DNA of 64,000 bases, taken from assembly GCA_033220425.1 (NCBI GenBank), contig CM065653.1, positions 3,534,001-3,598,000 on the forward strand, read 5' to 3'. How positions within the stretch are numbered: position 1 is the first letter of the stretch; every line of letters begins with the position of its first letter. This DNA comes from Lepraria neglecta (lineage: Eukaryota > Ascomycota > Lecanoromycetes > Lecanorales > Stereocaulaceae). A program made the position numbers and the translations under genes. Shown here one piece after another: positions 1-11,214 of the stretch. The notes beneath the pieces were generated by a model that was given only the letters and a program-made list of their open reading frames with translations, was not told where the DNA came from and did no database searches.

Positions 1-337
1 ATCGAGGGCATGCATAGCCTGAGCATTAGAAGATGGCGCAGAGTGGATGAAGGCAAACGAGCTAAGCAGATGACGAGGAATCCGATTTTCAGCTCTGATC
101 AGGGCAGAAGTACACACGGTTTCAAAAGGCAAGGTAAATTTCAGCTCTTGACAAGACCCGGAAAATGCTTTTCTTCTTATTACAATGCGGTCTGTACTCG
201 ACAGCTGATGGTGCTGTAGTACTCTATAAACAAAAGCCAACGGTCGCAATCATTAAGTACGCTGTCCACAAACGCCCTTCTTCCTCCTCAAATGCCAAAT
301 CGCGACCACCTCCAATCACTTGGTTGTCATACCCGTC
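1..337. other. No recognisable gene
   Basis: Nothing in this stretch is supported as a gene. Short open frames occur on both strands but none has a recognisable motif or plausible splice structure. It lies downstream of the small minus-strand gene that ends at 338. Confidence 0.5.
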
Positions 338-720
338 CTAGGAGGCGGCTCTAGGTATGGGAGGATCTTGTCCTCGGCTTTGAGTCTTCAGACTGTGTCA
401 GCCACAGAATATCAATGCAAGACTGCCACGTACCTCTGGACAATCTGGCTGTTGATGTCCCACCATCTCCTATACTCTTCCCGTGCCCTAGGCTCCCAAT
501 AGGCCGGATTGCTGGCGACAGTGGTGAATGCTGCATGTTGGGACCGTTGAAGTTCATGGACCAGGCCATAGCAAGGAACGGCCGGTGCACCTGAGCCTCC
601 TCGACGAAAGCCCATGATGCTGCTCAGGGTGTCCTCGGAAATCTTAGTGTACAGATCAGAGGCGCATGCAAGCTTGGTCTCGTCCGCAGAGAACGATTGG
701 CCCTTGAACAGGAATGCCAT
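338..720 (-). CDS. Small two-exon hypothetical protein
   Basis: Exon 1 is 720-434 and exon 2 is 392-338, giving 113 residues. The intron starts GTACGT and ends ACAG, with a GCTGAC branch-like site just upstream. Total length is divisible by three and the ATG (718-720) opens with MAFLFKGQSF. The middle is Gly/Pro-rich (RRGGSGAPAVP), followed by an acidic/aromatic stretch (EEYRRWWDINSQ). No family is recognised. It could be a real small orphan or the end of a decayed gene. No neighbour suggests a role. Confidence 0.45.
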
Positions 721-2797
721 GGTGGCTGAAGGGAAACGAGAATGTGGTGAATAAGGAGGTCGAGCAGACGTAAGCGGGAGATGGAGAGGTCAAAAGCGAT
801 GGATATTTGGGGAGGGTCTCTTGAATTAATGAATGAAGGAGCTGCATCAACTTGCGATGTCCAGGAATCCCTGGCTTTCCGTAGGACTAGCGGCTCTGCG
901 AGGAGAGAATACGAGCGGTGGGATTATGCAAATGGTTTGGTGGACAAATGCAAGGATTATCCCCGCAAGATTGGAGGGAAACGCCGTTGGCGTTCAGAAA
1001 AAGGGAAACAAACAGATTACGTGTCATTGATAGTGGAAGGTTTTGACAGGAAAGTGCCCGAGGGAGGCTAATAGAGTACACGCTAGGATGTGTAACAATG
1101 GGTTATTCGCCATAGCGGCTCTAGTAATCTGCTTCTCGTGGCGAAAGGTGGGGTTGTCAACAATCCGTTGGCAATTGATACCAGCGATGATAAGACTAGT
1201 TCAGAAATCGGTTCACATCAGACATATTACAGTATATGACTTCTGAGCCAGTTTTCTCTTGTCCAGATTGGAATCCGCTCATCAGACGGTCTACAAGCTT
1301 TGCAATGTAGATTTCGTCTGCTTGGCCTCCAAAGCAGGTGTCAATATAGATTTCTCGGCGAGTAACGAACTAAGTGGAGTTCCTCGGGAAGATCAACTAA
1401 TTGTCAGTACGGGCGTCAACAATCGTTCTGGCATAGTCTCTTAGCTTGTAGTATACTAAGTTTGGACCGTGTGTCAGAGCAAAAGTGGTGAAGGTGGGGC
1501 GTGTAAGCGATGATAAACTGGATGCTAGGCCGCTAAAGAGCATCCGAGAGGCCTAGGAAGAACGAGAATTGTAAAAAGGGAGGTTACTGTAGGAACCAAT
1601 GTCGATCCCTAGGCTACGTTTGCCGTGTATCAGCCTAAGGGAAGGGACGACGTCCGAATTGGAGAAGTGGCGGGCACTAGGCGTAAAAGATAATTAATTC
1701 AATGCATGGCTGCTTGCATGGATTAAGCTGTCAGAGAGGCTTTAAGGCCAGGCGGGAGAGGATCCAAGAGGATCTTCAAAGGAGGTACTAGAGGGTCTGC
1801 TAAGGCCAGCCGTTGGTTGCGGGAGAACCCACGCGGGGTTGACGTAGTTGAATTGATTGGATGGGATGCTCATAATGGCGTCCTGGATTATCGAATAGTC
1901 CGAGGAAGGAGATTGCGTTGTCGGCGAGTGAGCAACGCATAGGCTTGTAGTGATCGCCCATAGCATCATGGCATCAGATGACCAGAGCCTTACAAGGAGG
2001 CTGTTAGGGTCGATGAGGTCGCCGAGGGATGGCAGACCAACAGTTGGTTCCTAATTGAGCAACAAGACGTAAATTACCATCTCCGGTTCTGATGCAAGAT
2101 CGACACGTGGCGGTGATCAAGCTCCAGTCACGACCACCCGTGGAAGGTCCAGCTACCTCGAAGATGATGAAGGGAAAATGCGTCTAAACACGGGAGGACG
2201 GTCACTGTCAAACCGTCCCTGCAGCCTTGATGAGTGGAGTTGGGATAGATTGGCCCAAGCTTATCGCATGCTGTACACAGTCAAGAGTCGAATTTGACGC
2301 TTGAAAACATCCAAAACGGCGTGAAGCAGTCAGGAGGTCCAATCAAAGACTTGAATCGATTTTTTGATGGTTTAGCCACGCACAAAAATTCTCAAGAAAG
2401 GAGGCTTCTCGGGAATGACTAGGAATGTCTTGCATCCTGCATGTGTCCCGACGATAGCAATGCTGAATTGATCGGAGTCCACCGAACGAGAATATCCCAT
2501 GGAGTTGTCAAAGTCCTCTAAGGTCTCCAACGGCCCGCTCAGCTGATGCATGTTATCGGTGGCTTGGAGGCTTGCTTGGCTGTCAACAGAGATCGAGGGG
2601 ATGTCCTATGTGAATGTCCTCTCCGGACAGCTTTCGTCCTATGATAATGGAATTCTTCTTGGTCACGTCATCCCGGTCGTGTCTAGGCGCCTTGCAAGCT
2701 TTAACTTTGTTTGGTAGAGCCTCAAAAGTAATATTTGGGTTAGAAGTACATTCGCATCTTTACAACCTTCTACTCTATGACGTCCTTGTACCCCTGA
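721..2797. other. Long intergenic region without a convincing gene
   Basis: About 2 kb between the small minus-strand gene and MET2. The best open frame is 1969-1742 on the minus strand, 75 codons from an ATG with a weakly hydrophobic start (MMLWAITTSLCVA), but it has no motif or splice support. The 5-prime exon and promoter of MET2 probably lie in the last few hundred bases. Confidence 0.5.
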
Positions 2798-4456
2798 CAG
2801 CCTCACACATGGACCCATCCTTCAAACCTGTACGATGACAACAGAACTCGCGGTCCCCCCAGAGGCAGCCGCAACCCAGAGACTCCGTCGGTTTCCTCCT
2901 TTGACTGCCTTGAACATGTGCTGAATCCCGTAGAGAGAGCCTCCAGCCAGCCTGAGACCCCCTTCGCTTCGCTTATCCCAGACCAGCACATCGCAATCGT
3001 CCCATCCTTCACCCTCGAATCAGGAGTCACTCTTCTTAATGTTCCAGTCGCCTACACCACGCGTGGGAAGCTATCGGCTAAAGGGGACAATGCTCTAGTG
3101 ATATGCCATGCTCTGTCTGGCAGTGCCGATGTGGCTGATTGGTGGGGCCCGTTGATGGGCGGTTCTGGGCGTGCCTTTGACATGACCAGATTCTTCATTG
3201 TCTGCTTGAACAGCTTGGGCAGTCCATATGGGAGTGCTAGTCCTGTCACCAGCGTTGATGGAAATCCTAAACGCGGACGATACGGCCCAGAGTTCCCTCT
3301 TACTACTGTCAGAGACGATGTCAAGTAAGCATCCAATCTGAGTCTCTGTATGCCATCTCTGACCCTTCCCAGCATACACAAGCTAGTCCTCGATGATTTG
3401 GGCGTCCGACAAATCGCTACCGTTGTTGGCGGATCGATGGGCGGCATGCTCGTGTTAGAATACGCATATTTTGGCACCGAGGTCGTCCGGACAATAGTAC
3501 CACTCGCAACATCGAGCAGACACAGCGCATGGGGTATCAGCTGGGGTGAGGCACAAAGGCAAAGCATATACTGCGATCCCAAATACGAAGACGGCTATTA
3601 TTCCTTCGACGATCCACCATCGACTGGACTCGGAGCCGCTCGCATGTCTGCCTTGCTGACGTACAGAAGCCGTGACTCTTTTGAATCACGATTCGGAAGG
3701 AACATCCCAGACCCATCCCGGAAACAAGGAATCAACGGCAACCAACATCCTTCAACCCCTTCTAATGAACACTGGGCGGTTCACAATGATGGCCACAAGC
3801 GCGTTCGACCACCCCAACCCTCGCCTCCTTCTACTCCCAAGACTAACACACCACCCGCCAAGGCCAACGGTAATTCACTTCAATTCACGGATCCGCAATT
3901 CAATGGAACTACGACCTTCTCACCACCTACACCACCAACTCCTGTCAATGACCGCAAGCGCGCGACTACCTACTTCTCCGCTCAGTCATACCTCCGCTAT
4001 CAAGGCGAAAAATTCGTGAAACGCTTCGACAGTAACTGCTACATCGCCATCACTAGAAAGCTTGATACGCATGACGTCTCAAGATATCGTGTACCTCCAG
4101 ATACACCCAATGAAGTGGCGGCTGCACTCTCTCAAATCAAACAACCAGCACTTGTAATAGGCATTGAGAGCGATGGACTTTTCACCTTTGCAGAGCAGCA
4201 AGAGATCGCAGCTGCCATACCGAACTCTCGCCTACGTACAATCGACAGTCCAGAAGGCCATGACGCATTTTTGTTGCAATTCGAACAGGTCAATAACCAT
4301 ATCCTGGAGTTTTTCAACGAGGTGCTTCCTGAGATTATGGATGCGCCAGGGACCAGTTTGGACGAGCTCAATGGCGATGACAGCAAAGGCGTGGGTGAGA
4401 TGGCAAAAAGTAGCACATTCGGAGAAGCCGAAGTTGGTGACATTACGGCCTGGTAA
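2798..4456 (+). CDS. MET2: Homoserine O-acetyltransferase (MET2-type)
   Basis: Transfers acetyl from acetyl-CoA to L-homoserine, the committing step of methionine synthesis by direct sulfhydrylation. It is an alpha/beta-hydrolase-fold enzyme. Core exon up to 3324, intron 3325-3372 (GTAAGC to CCCAG, CTCTGAC branch site), second exon 3373-4456. Visible hallmarks: the conserved entry around PETPFASLIPDQ, NSLGSPYGSASPVTS, nucleophile elbow GGSMGGM, acid residue region GIESDGLF and terminal histidine in EGHDAF. A Pro/Thr/Asn-rich insertion before SAQSYLRYQG is usual in filamentous fungi. The frame is open from 2798 but has no ATG before the conserved core, so the start is probably in an upstream exon joined at the CAG ending at 2800. 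The listed start is the open-frame limit, not a start codon. Family assignment is secure. Confidence 0.92.
3325..3372 (+). other. Intron in MET2
   Basis: 48 bases, donor GTAAGC, branch-like CTCTGAC 10 bases before the acceptor CCCAG. Removal joins DDV to NIHKLVLDD in frame, which matches the family. Confidence 0.9.
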
Positions 4457-5915
4457 GAGTGCTGTATCTTGCTACTCCGCCTTTCTAGGGTATACTTTAA
4501 CGTCCTTGTACAAGCTTCATGATACTCCGCAAGCCGTAGGTAACCTATAGCTTATAACCTTGAACTGCAACCTATAGCATCTTTGATCTGCAGACCTTTT
4601 GGCCGCTGGTTGCGATTAAGCCTCACTTTGTCTGGGTCGCGCAATCCCGATGCTGTTCCTTGATTACAAAAAAGCACGATCATCGGTATTGGCGAAAGCT
4701 GCTAGTTGAGCAGTCTACAGCATTCCTGTACCCTCGCTGCTTTTCACCAATTTAGGTGCCACAAAGGGATTCGCCACCTCTGATCTGCTTTCTGTTATCT
4801 GAACCGGCAAGGGTCGGTGGCGATGTTTTCCCCAGATTTAATCTGAAGCCATAATCTCTACAATTTGTCAGTTCTAGGCGGCTGCCCCTGACTCGGGATT
4901 CACTCCGATATGATATCGATGAACGGATGAGCCATGGAACATCGTCACGCATTTGGAATTGCCCATTGTAATCTGCTTCCAAGTTGATTCCGCCGCAATC
5001 CTTCTTTCATACGAGACGTGTCGAAATTATGGGAGCTTCTCCTCAGACAGCGTGCAATATAGACTTCGAGAACAGGCTTGGCAGCACGTATCTAACTTGC
5101 TACCTCCCTAGAACAAGTCACCATCCCCAGGAAAATGAGAGTAATTAGCTAACTCTCAAACACCAGCAGCGTTTCTTCCGAGAGCACAGGAGATTTCACG
5201 GGCGACACTAGTGCTACGGGTATGTCAATGAACGGGAGCGTTCAAGCCCACACTTGTGCATCACTGGGCGATGATGACCTGCAGCTTTGGGAAATGACGG
5301 AAAAATTTCCTTGAAGCGGCTAGAAAATGGCCCTATAGATTATCAAAGGATAGCTTGACGAGGGTCAAGCATATTTGTGTGATCGAATTCTTTGCAAGTC
5401 AGGTTCAAGACAGCTCTCTTGATCATGTTCAGATACCTCAATATTGCCGACGCCCTAGCTCACATCTCTAGCTTTGTATACAATTGTACATATCTCTTAC
5501 GGATGCGTGGAACTTCTCCGATGCAAGTCTGCAAAGCGCATTGGGGATGAAAGATGGCAATGTTTACGAGACCATGATGGCTTGGACGAGGCAGTTACCT
5601 ATCAACGCCAAGGCGAGAGAGGATGAGGGCGTTCATCGAGAGGGATGGGATGGGTATATTAAGCCCTTATTGATGGGGAGGGAAAGGTGAAGCTGTAGGA
5701 GGACGACTTGAATGCGGTCTTATTACTTGAGGGTTTGGGGGCTACATTGTATCACCAGAACATCGTTTCTTTGATTAAATTGCGCGAGAGGCTTGAGGGG
5801 TTTAGTTCTCGGCCTCTAAGTTGGAATTTATAGAGATAGAGAAATGAAAGGTATAAAATATGTAGAAGGCTTAGAAAATGGGGAATTTGCTATCTGCGAA
5901 TAGTACATGTCTACG
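4457..5915. other. Intergenic, convergent 3-prime ends
   Basis: This stretch separates the convergent MET2 and hydrolase genes. Small open frames (for example 5484-5690) show no motif. No repeat or RNA gene was recognised. It should contain the polyadenylation regions of both flanking genes. Confidence 0.55.
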
Positions 5916-7013
5916 CTATTTTTCAAACGCATCCTTTAGAAGCCCACACGCCTCCGCATAATGCAACTTGACTTCAGGATCAACGCTAAATGGATATGGA
6001 CTTTTGTCAAACGCGTGCCGCTTTTCCTTTATCATAACACAATGTACCCTCTTCCCCAACTCTTTCAGTCTTTGTGCAAATAACTCGCCCTCCTGCAGTA
6101 ACATGTCCCATTCACACAGATACATCGCAATATTATTGGGCAGTGCGGTGACCAATTCTTCATCAGAGGCTGCGGCCGGAGACGCGAACGGAGACATCTT
6201 GCTGTCCAATTCTGGCATGTATGATTCGTCGAAGAGATTTGTAAGGATTGGAGGGAGGGTCTTGTCGGGTCGGACGCATGCAGCTCGGCGCTCTTCTCGA
6301 GTCAGTCTGTTATCGACGTTAGGGTACCATGCGACAATGGAGACGATTTGCGGTAGTGGCGGTGTAGGTAGGGAGCCTGAAACAGATTTCGACTGGGCTT
6401 CGTTTTTGATTGATTGTATGTGTGTTTGTAAGCGGAGAGGTATTGTGAATGCCATGTTTCCTCCAGCCGAGAAGCCGCTTAGTGCAATTTTCTCGGGGTC
6501 GATGCCGAAGTCTCCTGCATTTGCTCCCAGGTGTAGCAATGCTTCCACACCGTCCTCTACGGCGGTTGGGAAGGGAAATTGCGGAGCCAGTCTGTACTCC
6601 ACGCTCACAAAGACAGCATCTACCTCATTCACCACCATGGCGGCCCAACGCCCATCATCCTTTGCAGTTCCCATTGTGAAGCCTCCGCCATGTAGATTGA
6701 CCACTGCGGGGTATTTTTTGCCTTCTTTCATTCGTAATTCGTAGTCTTCGGGGACGTAGAAGGCTAGCTCAAGGATTGCTGGCTCCCCGCTGGCGACGAT
6801 TGTGGTGGGGAACTGCCGTATGAAGGAGGGTGGTTTGGGTGACGGATGAGCGAAAGTGTGCAGGTAGAAACCTATTTGCCCAAGAAAGCGCCATATTCTG
6901 GCTTCGATACCCAGAAGCCATCGTGGATGTGGGGTGGTGCGTGTGGTCGTAGGCGGTTGTCCGAAGGTGGATGGGCTTTCCACTGGATTGACTTGACGGA
7001 CCTGAGTTGTCAT
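5916..7013 (-). CDS. HGGG-motif alpha/beta hydrolase, candidate Erg-Asp hydrolase
   Basis: A 365-residue intronless hydrolase of the hormone-sensitive-lipase type. The oxyanion-hole motif HGGG is at residues 108-111, the nucleophile motif GFSAGG puts the catalytic Ser at 182, and the likely acid and base are Asp303 (EWDML) and His333 (KRHAF). No signal peptide is seen. A short hydrophobic stretch (FLGQIGFYLH, about 43-52) could associate with membranes. It is divergent from erdS with under 0.4 kb between starts, a layout suggesting co-regulation. Fungi that make ergosteryl-aspartate also encode an alpha/beta hydrolase, ErdH, that removes the aspartate. Identification as ErdH is inference from position and fold; a generic carboxylesterase is the alternative. 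Confidence 0.85.
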   Translation of the reverse strand: MTTQVRQVNPVESPSTFGQPPTTTRTTPHPRWLLGIEARIWRFLGQIGFYLHTFAHPSPKPPSFIRQFPTTIVASGEPAILELAFYVPEDYELRMKEGKKYPAVVNLHGGGFTMGTAKDDGRWAAMVVNEVDAVFVSVEYRLAPQFPFPTAVEDGVEALLHLGANAGDFGIDPEKIALSGFSAGGNMAFTIPLRLQTHIQSIKNEAQSKSVSGSLPTPPLPQIVSIVAWYPNVDNRLTREERRAACVRPDKTLPPILTNLFDESYMPELDSKMSPFASPAAASDEELVTALPNNIAMYLCEWDMLLQEGELFAQRLKELGKRVHCVMIKEKRHAFDKSPYPFSVDPEVKLHYAEACGLLKDAFEK

Positions 7014-7256
7014 GTTGGTGATATTAGGTAGAGTACGATGTTATTTTGTTGCTATTGAAGACTCGTGAATTGGTGGAGTATTTAATTCATGCTTGTGAGT
7101 CTGGCGTCGTAATCAATTGCGAGTTGAGTTCCTGTGGACCAGTCAAAGCCGCACGAATCTTGGCGTTCGAGATCGGAGATTGTACTTTAGCTTAGTAGTG
7201 CTACTGCCATTATCGGTCTGCGACTGTGCAGAGGCTGCTGTCGGCCCTTACGTCAT
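7014..7256. promoter_or_regulatory. Shared divergent promoter of the hydrolase and erdS
   Basis: About 240 bases separate the hydrolase start codon from the first possible erdS ATG, or about 400 if erdS begins at 7410. Both genes must draw their core promoters from this segment. No specific factor site can be assigned by eye. Confidence 0.5.
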
Positions 7257-10235
7257 ATGACGTGCCCTTTCCTTCTGCTTCCGCGACCAGGAGAGGCATT
7301 TGAAATTTCTGACCTGACCAAGCACCAAGGTTGCGAGATCACTCTTAAACCGCCCTCCAGCCTCTGGATCACACTTTCCACGGCCGTCAGCGCCGAATCG
7401 TCATCTCTCATGATGCCTTCGCTTAGCCATGCTCTATCAAAAATCAAGCGCGTTGGCAGAAAAGACGGGACGAAGCAAACAAGCGTAACGCAAAACGGCA
7501 AAGTCGATGTGTCAGCATCAGCATCATCAACCTCGAGCAGTGATTTGCTTAACGACGATGGGGTACCATTGAGCAAAAATCAGGCACGAAAGCAAGCAAA
7601 GAAGAAAGATGACCATGCCAAAGAGGTCATCAACGAGAAACAGAAGGAGGAGGCCAAACAACGCAGGAAGCAGGATGACGAGCGCGCTGCGCAACAGGAG
7701 CCGGAGGAGATCAGAGAGCGCTATGGCGACCTCCCTCTGGTCCAATCCAGAGAACGCAAGCATGAACAGCGCATTTCTCTTGCAATCGTGACCGCTGAGA
7801 GCATCGGACAAGAAATCACTTTTCAATGTAGAATCCATGCCATCCGCAAGCTGAGCGCCAACCTGGCATTTGTCGTCTTCCGACAGCAACTCGGCACAAT
7901 CCAGGGTGTGGTGCACCAAGAAGAAGGCACCATCACAACGCATATGGTGCAATGGGTGGAGCGGATTCCCACAGGCTCGATTGTCATTGTGAAAGGGAAG
8001 CCTCAGAAACCCGAACAGCCGGTGACAGGCTGCACCAAACATGATGTCGAGATTCTAGTCCGCGAGCTCCATGTCGTGGTCAGAAGACCAGAAGCGGTGC
8101 CATTTACAGTCTACGAGGATGAAGTTTCTAGAACGAAGGAGCTGGATGAGGACGCTCCTGCACAAACGAGCAACATTACCGACCGGGCCAGATTGAATCA
8201 TCGCATACTCGATCTACGCACCGCAACATCGAGAGCCATATTCCGTATCAATTCCGGCGTCTGTAACCTCTTCCGATCTTACCTCGACTCTCAAGGTTTC
8301 ATCGAGATTCACACGCCCAAGCTACAAGGAGGTGCTACTGAGTCAGGATCCAGCGTTTTTCAGCTGGATTACTTTGGGCGACCGGCCTTCCTTGCTCAAA
8401 GCCCCCAATTAGCCAAACAGATGTGCATTGCTGCAGACTTTGAAAGGGTCTATGAGATTGGACCCGTTTTTCGAGCGGAGAACAGCAACACTCATCGGCA
8501 TCTGACTGAATACACTGGTCTAGACCTCGAGATGGCAATCGAAGAGCATTACCATGAAGCGCTGGAAATGATCGATGGAACGTTGAAGCACATATTCAAG
8601 GGCATATACGAGCGATTTGGCCAAGAGTTGGAGTCTGTCAAGCGCCATTTCCCACACGAAGACTTGGTCTGGCTGGAAGAGACCCCGAGGATACCCTTTA
8701 AAGAGGGAGTGCAGATGCTAATAGATTCTGGCTGGACCGACGAACATGGTGACCCACCTTCTCCAGACGAAGACCTTCACACTCGGGACGAGATTCGACT
8801 TGGAGAGCTAGTCAAAGAGAAGTACCACACAGATTACTATATACTCGACAAGTTCCCAGCTTCCGCAAGACCCTTCTACACCATGCTAGATCCCGAAGAC
8901 CCCAAGATTACGAACTCGTTCGATCTATTCTTACGCGGTCAAGAGATATTGACCGGAGGTCAGCGCATACACGACGCACATTTATTGGAAGAGCGGATGA
9001 AAGCCCAAGGGGTGGACCCATCAAGCATGGAGGACTACATGGATGGGTTCCGCTATGCAGCTCCACCGCATGCGGGTGCTGGGATTGGCCTTGAGAGAAT
9101 CGTTATGCTCATGCTTTTACTTGGCAACATTCGTTTCGCATCTCTTTTCCACCGAGACCCAAAAAGCCTCCCTCCGAAACCGCCAGCTCCTGAACTACGC
9201 CACCTTGAAGATAGCACTCTCCATCCACCTTGGGGCGAGTCTACTTCACACGATGACAAACAATACCAACCTCTCGAAAACCTCATCGCCAACTATGGTG
9301 ACTCTACGAATACTTCGTGGCTGGAAGATCGTAACCAGATCTGGCGACACAAAGAGACTGGAGCTGCCATTTCGTATGTTCCTACGAATGGATACGCTAT
9401 GATGCCTGGCGACCCGCTATGTGACCAGAGTCAATACACAAAGGTAGCTAGCGCTTTCCTGAACTGGCTAAAGAAAGACAATTCTACAAAGAATTTGAAG
9501 CCGATCTGGCTTCTGGTGGGCCATGAGTTCGAGGAAGTGTTGGGTACGAAATTTGGGTGGAAAACGTTCACTTGTGCCGCTGAAGAGCGCGTGGATGCCA
9601 CCAAGAATGAGGCGGAAAAGGATCACGACGTGGCAAGGAAGGTCCGACATGCGGAGAAGGAAGGCATAAAGATTCGAGAGTTCGAGGAGGGTGAGCCTAT
9701 TCCAGACGATCTTAGATCTCAATGTGACGACCGAATCAAAGACTGGCATGCTGCACGAAAAGGGAAGCAGATCCACATCTCGGAAATTACACCATGGCGA
9801 GATATGGCCCATCGCAGGTACTTCTTCGCTCAAGACAAGGAAGGCAAGATCCAATCTCTTGTGGTCCTTGCCCAGCTTGCTCCACGCCATGGATATCAGG
9901 TCAAGTTCAGTATGGACTTTCCAGGTGCCCCAACCGGCACGATCGAACACGCCATTCTTCACGCAATTCGTGTTGCCAAAGACTCGGGCACCAAGGTGTT
10001 GACATTCGGAGGCGCAGCGACATCAGACTTGCATGCAGCGCACAACCTTTCCGGCGTACGAGTTAAGATGCTTCAACACACATACCATAGCGTCGCAAAG
10101 CAATTCAATCTGAATCAGAAGAGCGGGTTTAGACAAAAGCTGGGTGGTGAGGAGGATCCGATATACGTTTGCTATCCACCAATGGGACTGGGCGTGACTG
10201 GAGCTCGTGCAGTCGTGCAATTTTTCGAGGATTAA
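7257..10235 (+). CDS. erdS: Ergosteryl-3beta-O-L-aspartate synthase (AspRS-DUF2156 fusion)
   Basis: A bifunctional enzyme of higher fungi: the AspRS part charges tRNA-Asp and the DUF2156 (GNAT-fold) part transfers aspartate to the 3beta-hydroxyl of ergosterol. Intronless, 992 residues from the first ATG. Order: lysine/glutamate-rich extension (about 100-150), anticodon-binding OB fold (about 165-275), class II core with LAQSPQLAKQM, motif 2 FRAENSNTHRHLTEY (from about 405) and motif 3 GAGIGLER (607-614, Arg614), then DUF2156 from about 680 to the end, starting near the NTSWLEDRNQIW segment. A second in-frame ATG pair at 7410 (MMPSLSHALSKIK) is the more likely start, since residues 1-51 look unlike coding sequence; that gives 941 residues. 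Both domains look complete. The canonical cytosolic AspRS must be elsewhere. Confidence 0.95.
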   Translation: MTCPFLLLPRPGEAFEISDLTKHQGCEITLKPPSSLWITLSTAVSAESSSLMMPSLSHALSKIKRVGRKDGTKQTSVTQNGKVDVSASASSTSSSDLLNDDGVPLSKNQARKQAKKKDDHAKEVINEKQKEEAKQRRKQDDERAAQQEPEEIRERYGDLPLVQSRERKHEQRISLAIVTAESIGQEITFQCRIHAIRKLSANLAFVVFRQQLGTIQGVVHQEEGTITTHMVQWVERIPTGSIVIVKGKPQKPEQPVTGCTKHDVEILVRELHVVVRRPEAVPFTVYEDEVSRTKELDEDAPAQTSNITDRARLNHRILDLRTATSRAIFRINSGVCNLFRSYLDSQGFIEIHTPKLQGGATESGSSVFQLDYFGRPAFLAQSPQLAKQMCIAADFERVYEIGPVFRAENSNTHRHLTEYTGLDLEMAIEEHYHEALEMIDGTLKHIFKGIYERFGQELESVKRHFPHEDLVWLEETPRIPFKEGVQMLIDSGWTDEHGDPPSPDEDLHTRDEIRLGELVKEKYHTDYYILDKFPASARPFYTMLDPEDPKITNSFDLFLRGQEILTGGQRIHDAHLLEERMKAQGVDPSSMEDYMDGFRYAAPPHAGAGIGLERIVMLMLLLGNIRFASLFHRDPKSLPPKPPAPELRHLEDSTLHPPWGESTSHDDKQYQPLENLIANYGDSTNTSWLEDRNQIWRHKETGAAISYVPTNGYAMMPGDPLCDQSQYTKVASAFLNWLKKDNSTKNLKPIWLLVGHEFEEVLGTKFGWKTFTCAAEERVDATKNEAEKDHDVARKVRHAEKEGIKIREFEEGEPIPDDLRSQCDDRIKDWHAARKGKQIHISEITPWRDMAHRRYFFAQDKEGKIQSLVVLAQLAPRHGYQVKFSMDFPGAPTGTIEHAILHAIRVAKDSGTKVLTFGGAATSDLHAAHNLSGVRVKMLQHTYHSVAKQFNLNQKSGFRQKLGGEEDPIYVCYPPMGLGVTGARAVVQFFED

Positions 10236-11214
10236 TAAATAACAACCCCTCGTGGTTTTTACCATTATGTAAGGAGTTGAAGTGGAGATACCACGAGAGC
10301 GCTTCTATTGTTAATAATAATGGAATAGACTTCCTTCCTGTGACACCTTTCCCCTGACTTGATTTTCATAGAACGCGCGCGCCTTGTCCCAAAGTTTGGA
10401 GATACTACTCGGTGGCACAGAAATCCCGAAAGCAGCACGGTCCTTCGGGGGACAGGTAAAGAAATGATAGCTGCCAAATCCGGGCAAGAACGAATGAAAT
10501 GTTTCGTTTTGTTCTAATTGCAGTGGCGGAAGGGTGTTTCCGGGCAGCTTGGCAGGTACACCCGAAGCGAGTGCCTGAAAAAGTGCGAGCGTGCGTGGCT
10601 AGCGGGGCGCCTATCACTCACCTCCACTTCACCTTCCTCTATCTACACCCAACCATGTCTTGTGTACCTCATTTATCCGAATGGGCCAGAAACAATAATG
10701 CGTTTCGTCCTGCAAGAGAATCCCATCATTATGTGGCCCTCACGCAGTGCCACAGGGGGGATTCTTCGGCCTGTGCGCCTGAATCCTACAGGATCAAATG
10801 AATTTGTACTGCCATTAAATTCCTCTCACATTTTTCGTAAGGATCTCTTCTTCTTTTCTTCACTGCTTCGTCTCGCTTTTCGGTTGTGCTTTCGCTTGTT
10901 CTGGTCAATAAAGAATTTAGACTCGACGTCTTATTGTCCCCACTGCCGTCATCCGGTCGTTGTTTCCATTGTGCTTCCCTTCCTAAACCGACCGATTGTC
11001 ATTGTCTTCCGCCACGTCACTCCCTCTTCCTTTATCGATCCATATCGCACCTTTCTTTTCCACGCTCACAACATACTCGACCTTCTCTCAACAAACACCA
11101 CCGTCATCAGTACGGTTCACATCTTGGCTGAGTCAACAGCGCATCCACTCATTCACGTTCTGCCAAGCACTCTGCTCAGCATAACCACCTCTCCCGAATA
11201 TCATATAGACGGTT
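10236..11214. other. Intergenic, pyrimidine-rich leader before the glucanase
   Basis: Holds the end of erdS and the promoter/leader of the GH128 gene. The part from about 10850 to 11210 is rich in C and T (many TCTTC, CCTTC and TTCC runs), as is common in strongly expressed fungal promoters and leaders. Overlapping open frames here show no motif. Confidence 0.5.

Noticed and set aside
5968-6744. 258-codon plus-strand frame
   Set aside because: It is antisense to the conserved hydrolase gene and shows no motif.
7527-8042. 171-codon minus-strand frame
   Set aside because: Antisense shadow of erdS; leucine-rich stretches arise from the opposite lysine/glutamate codons.
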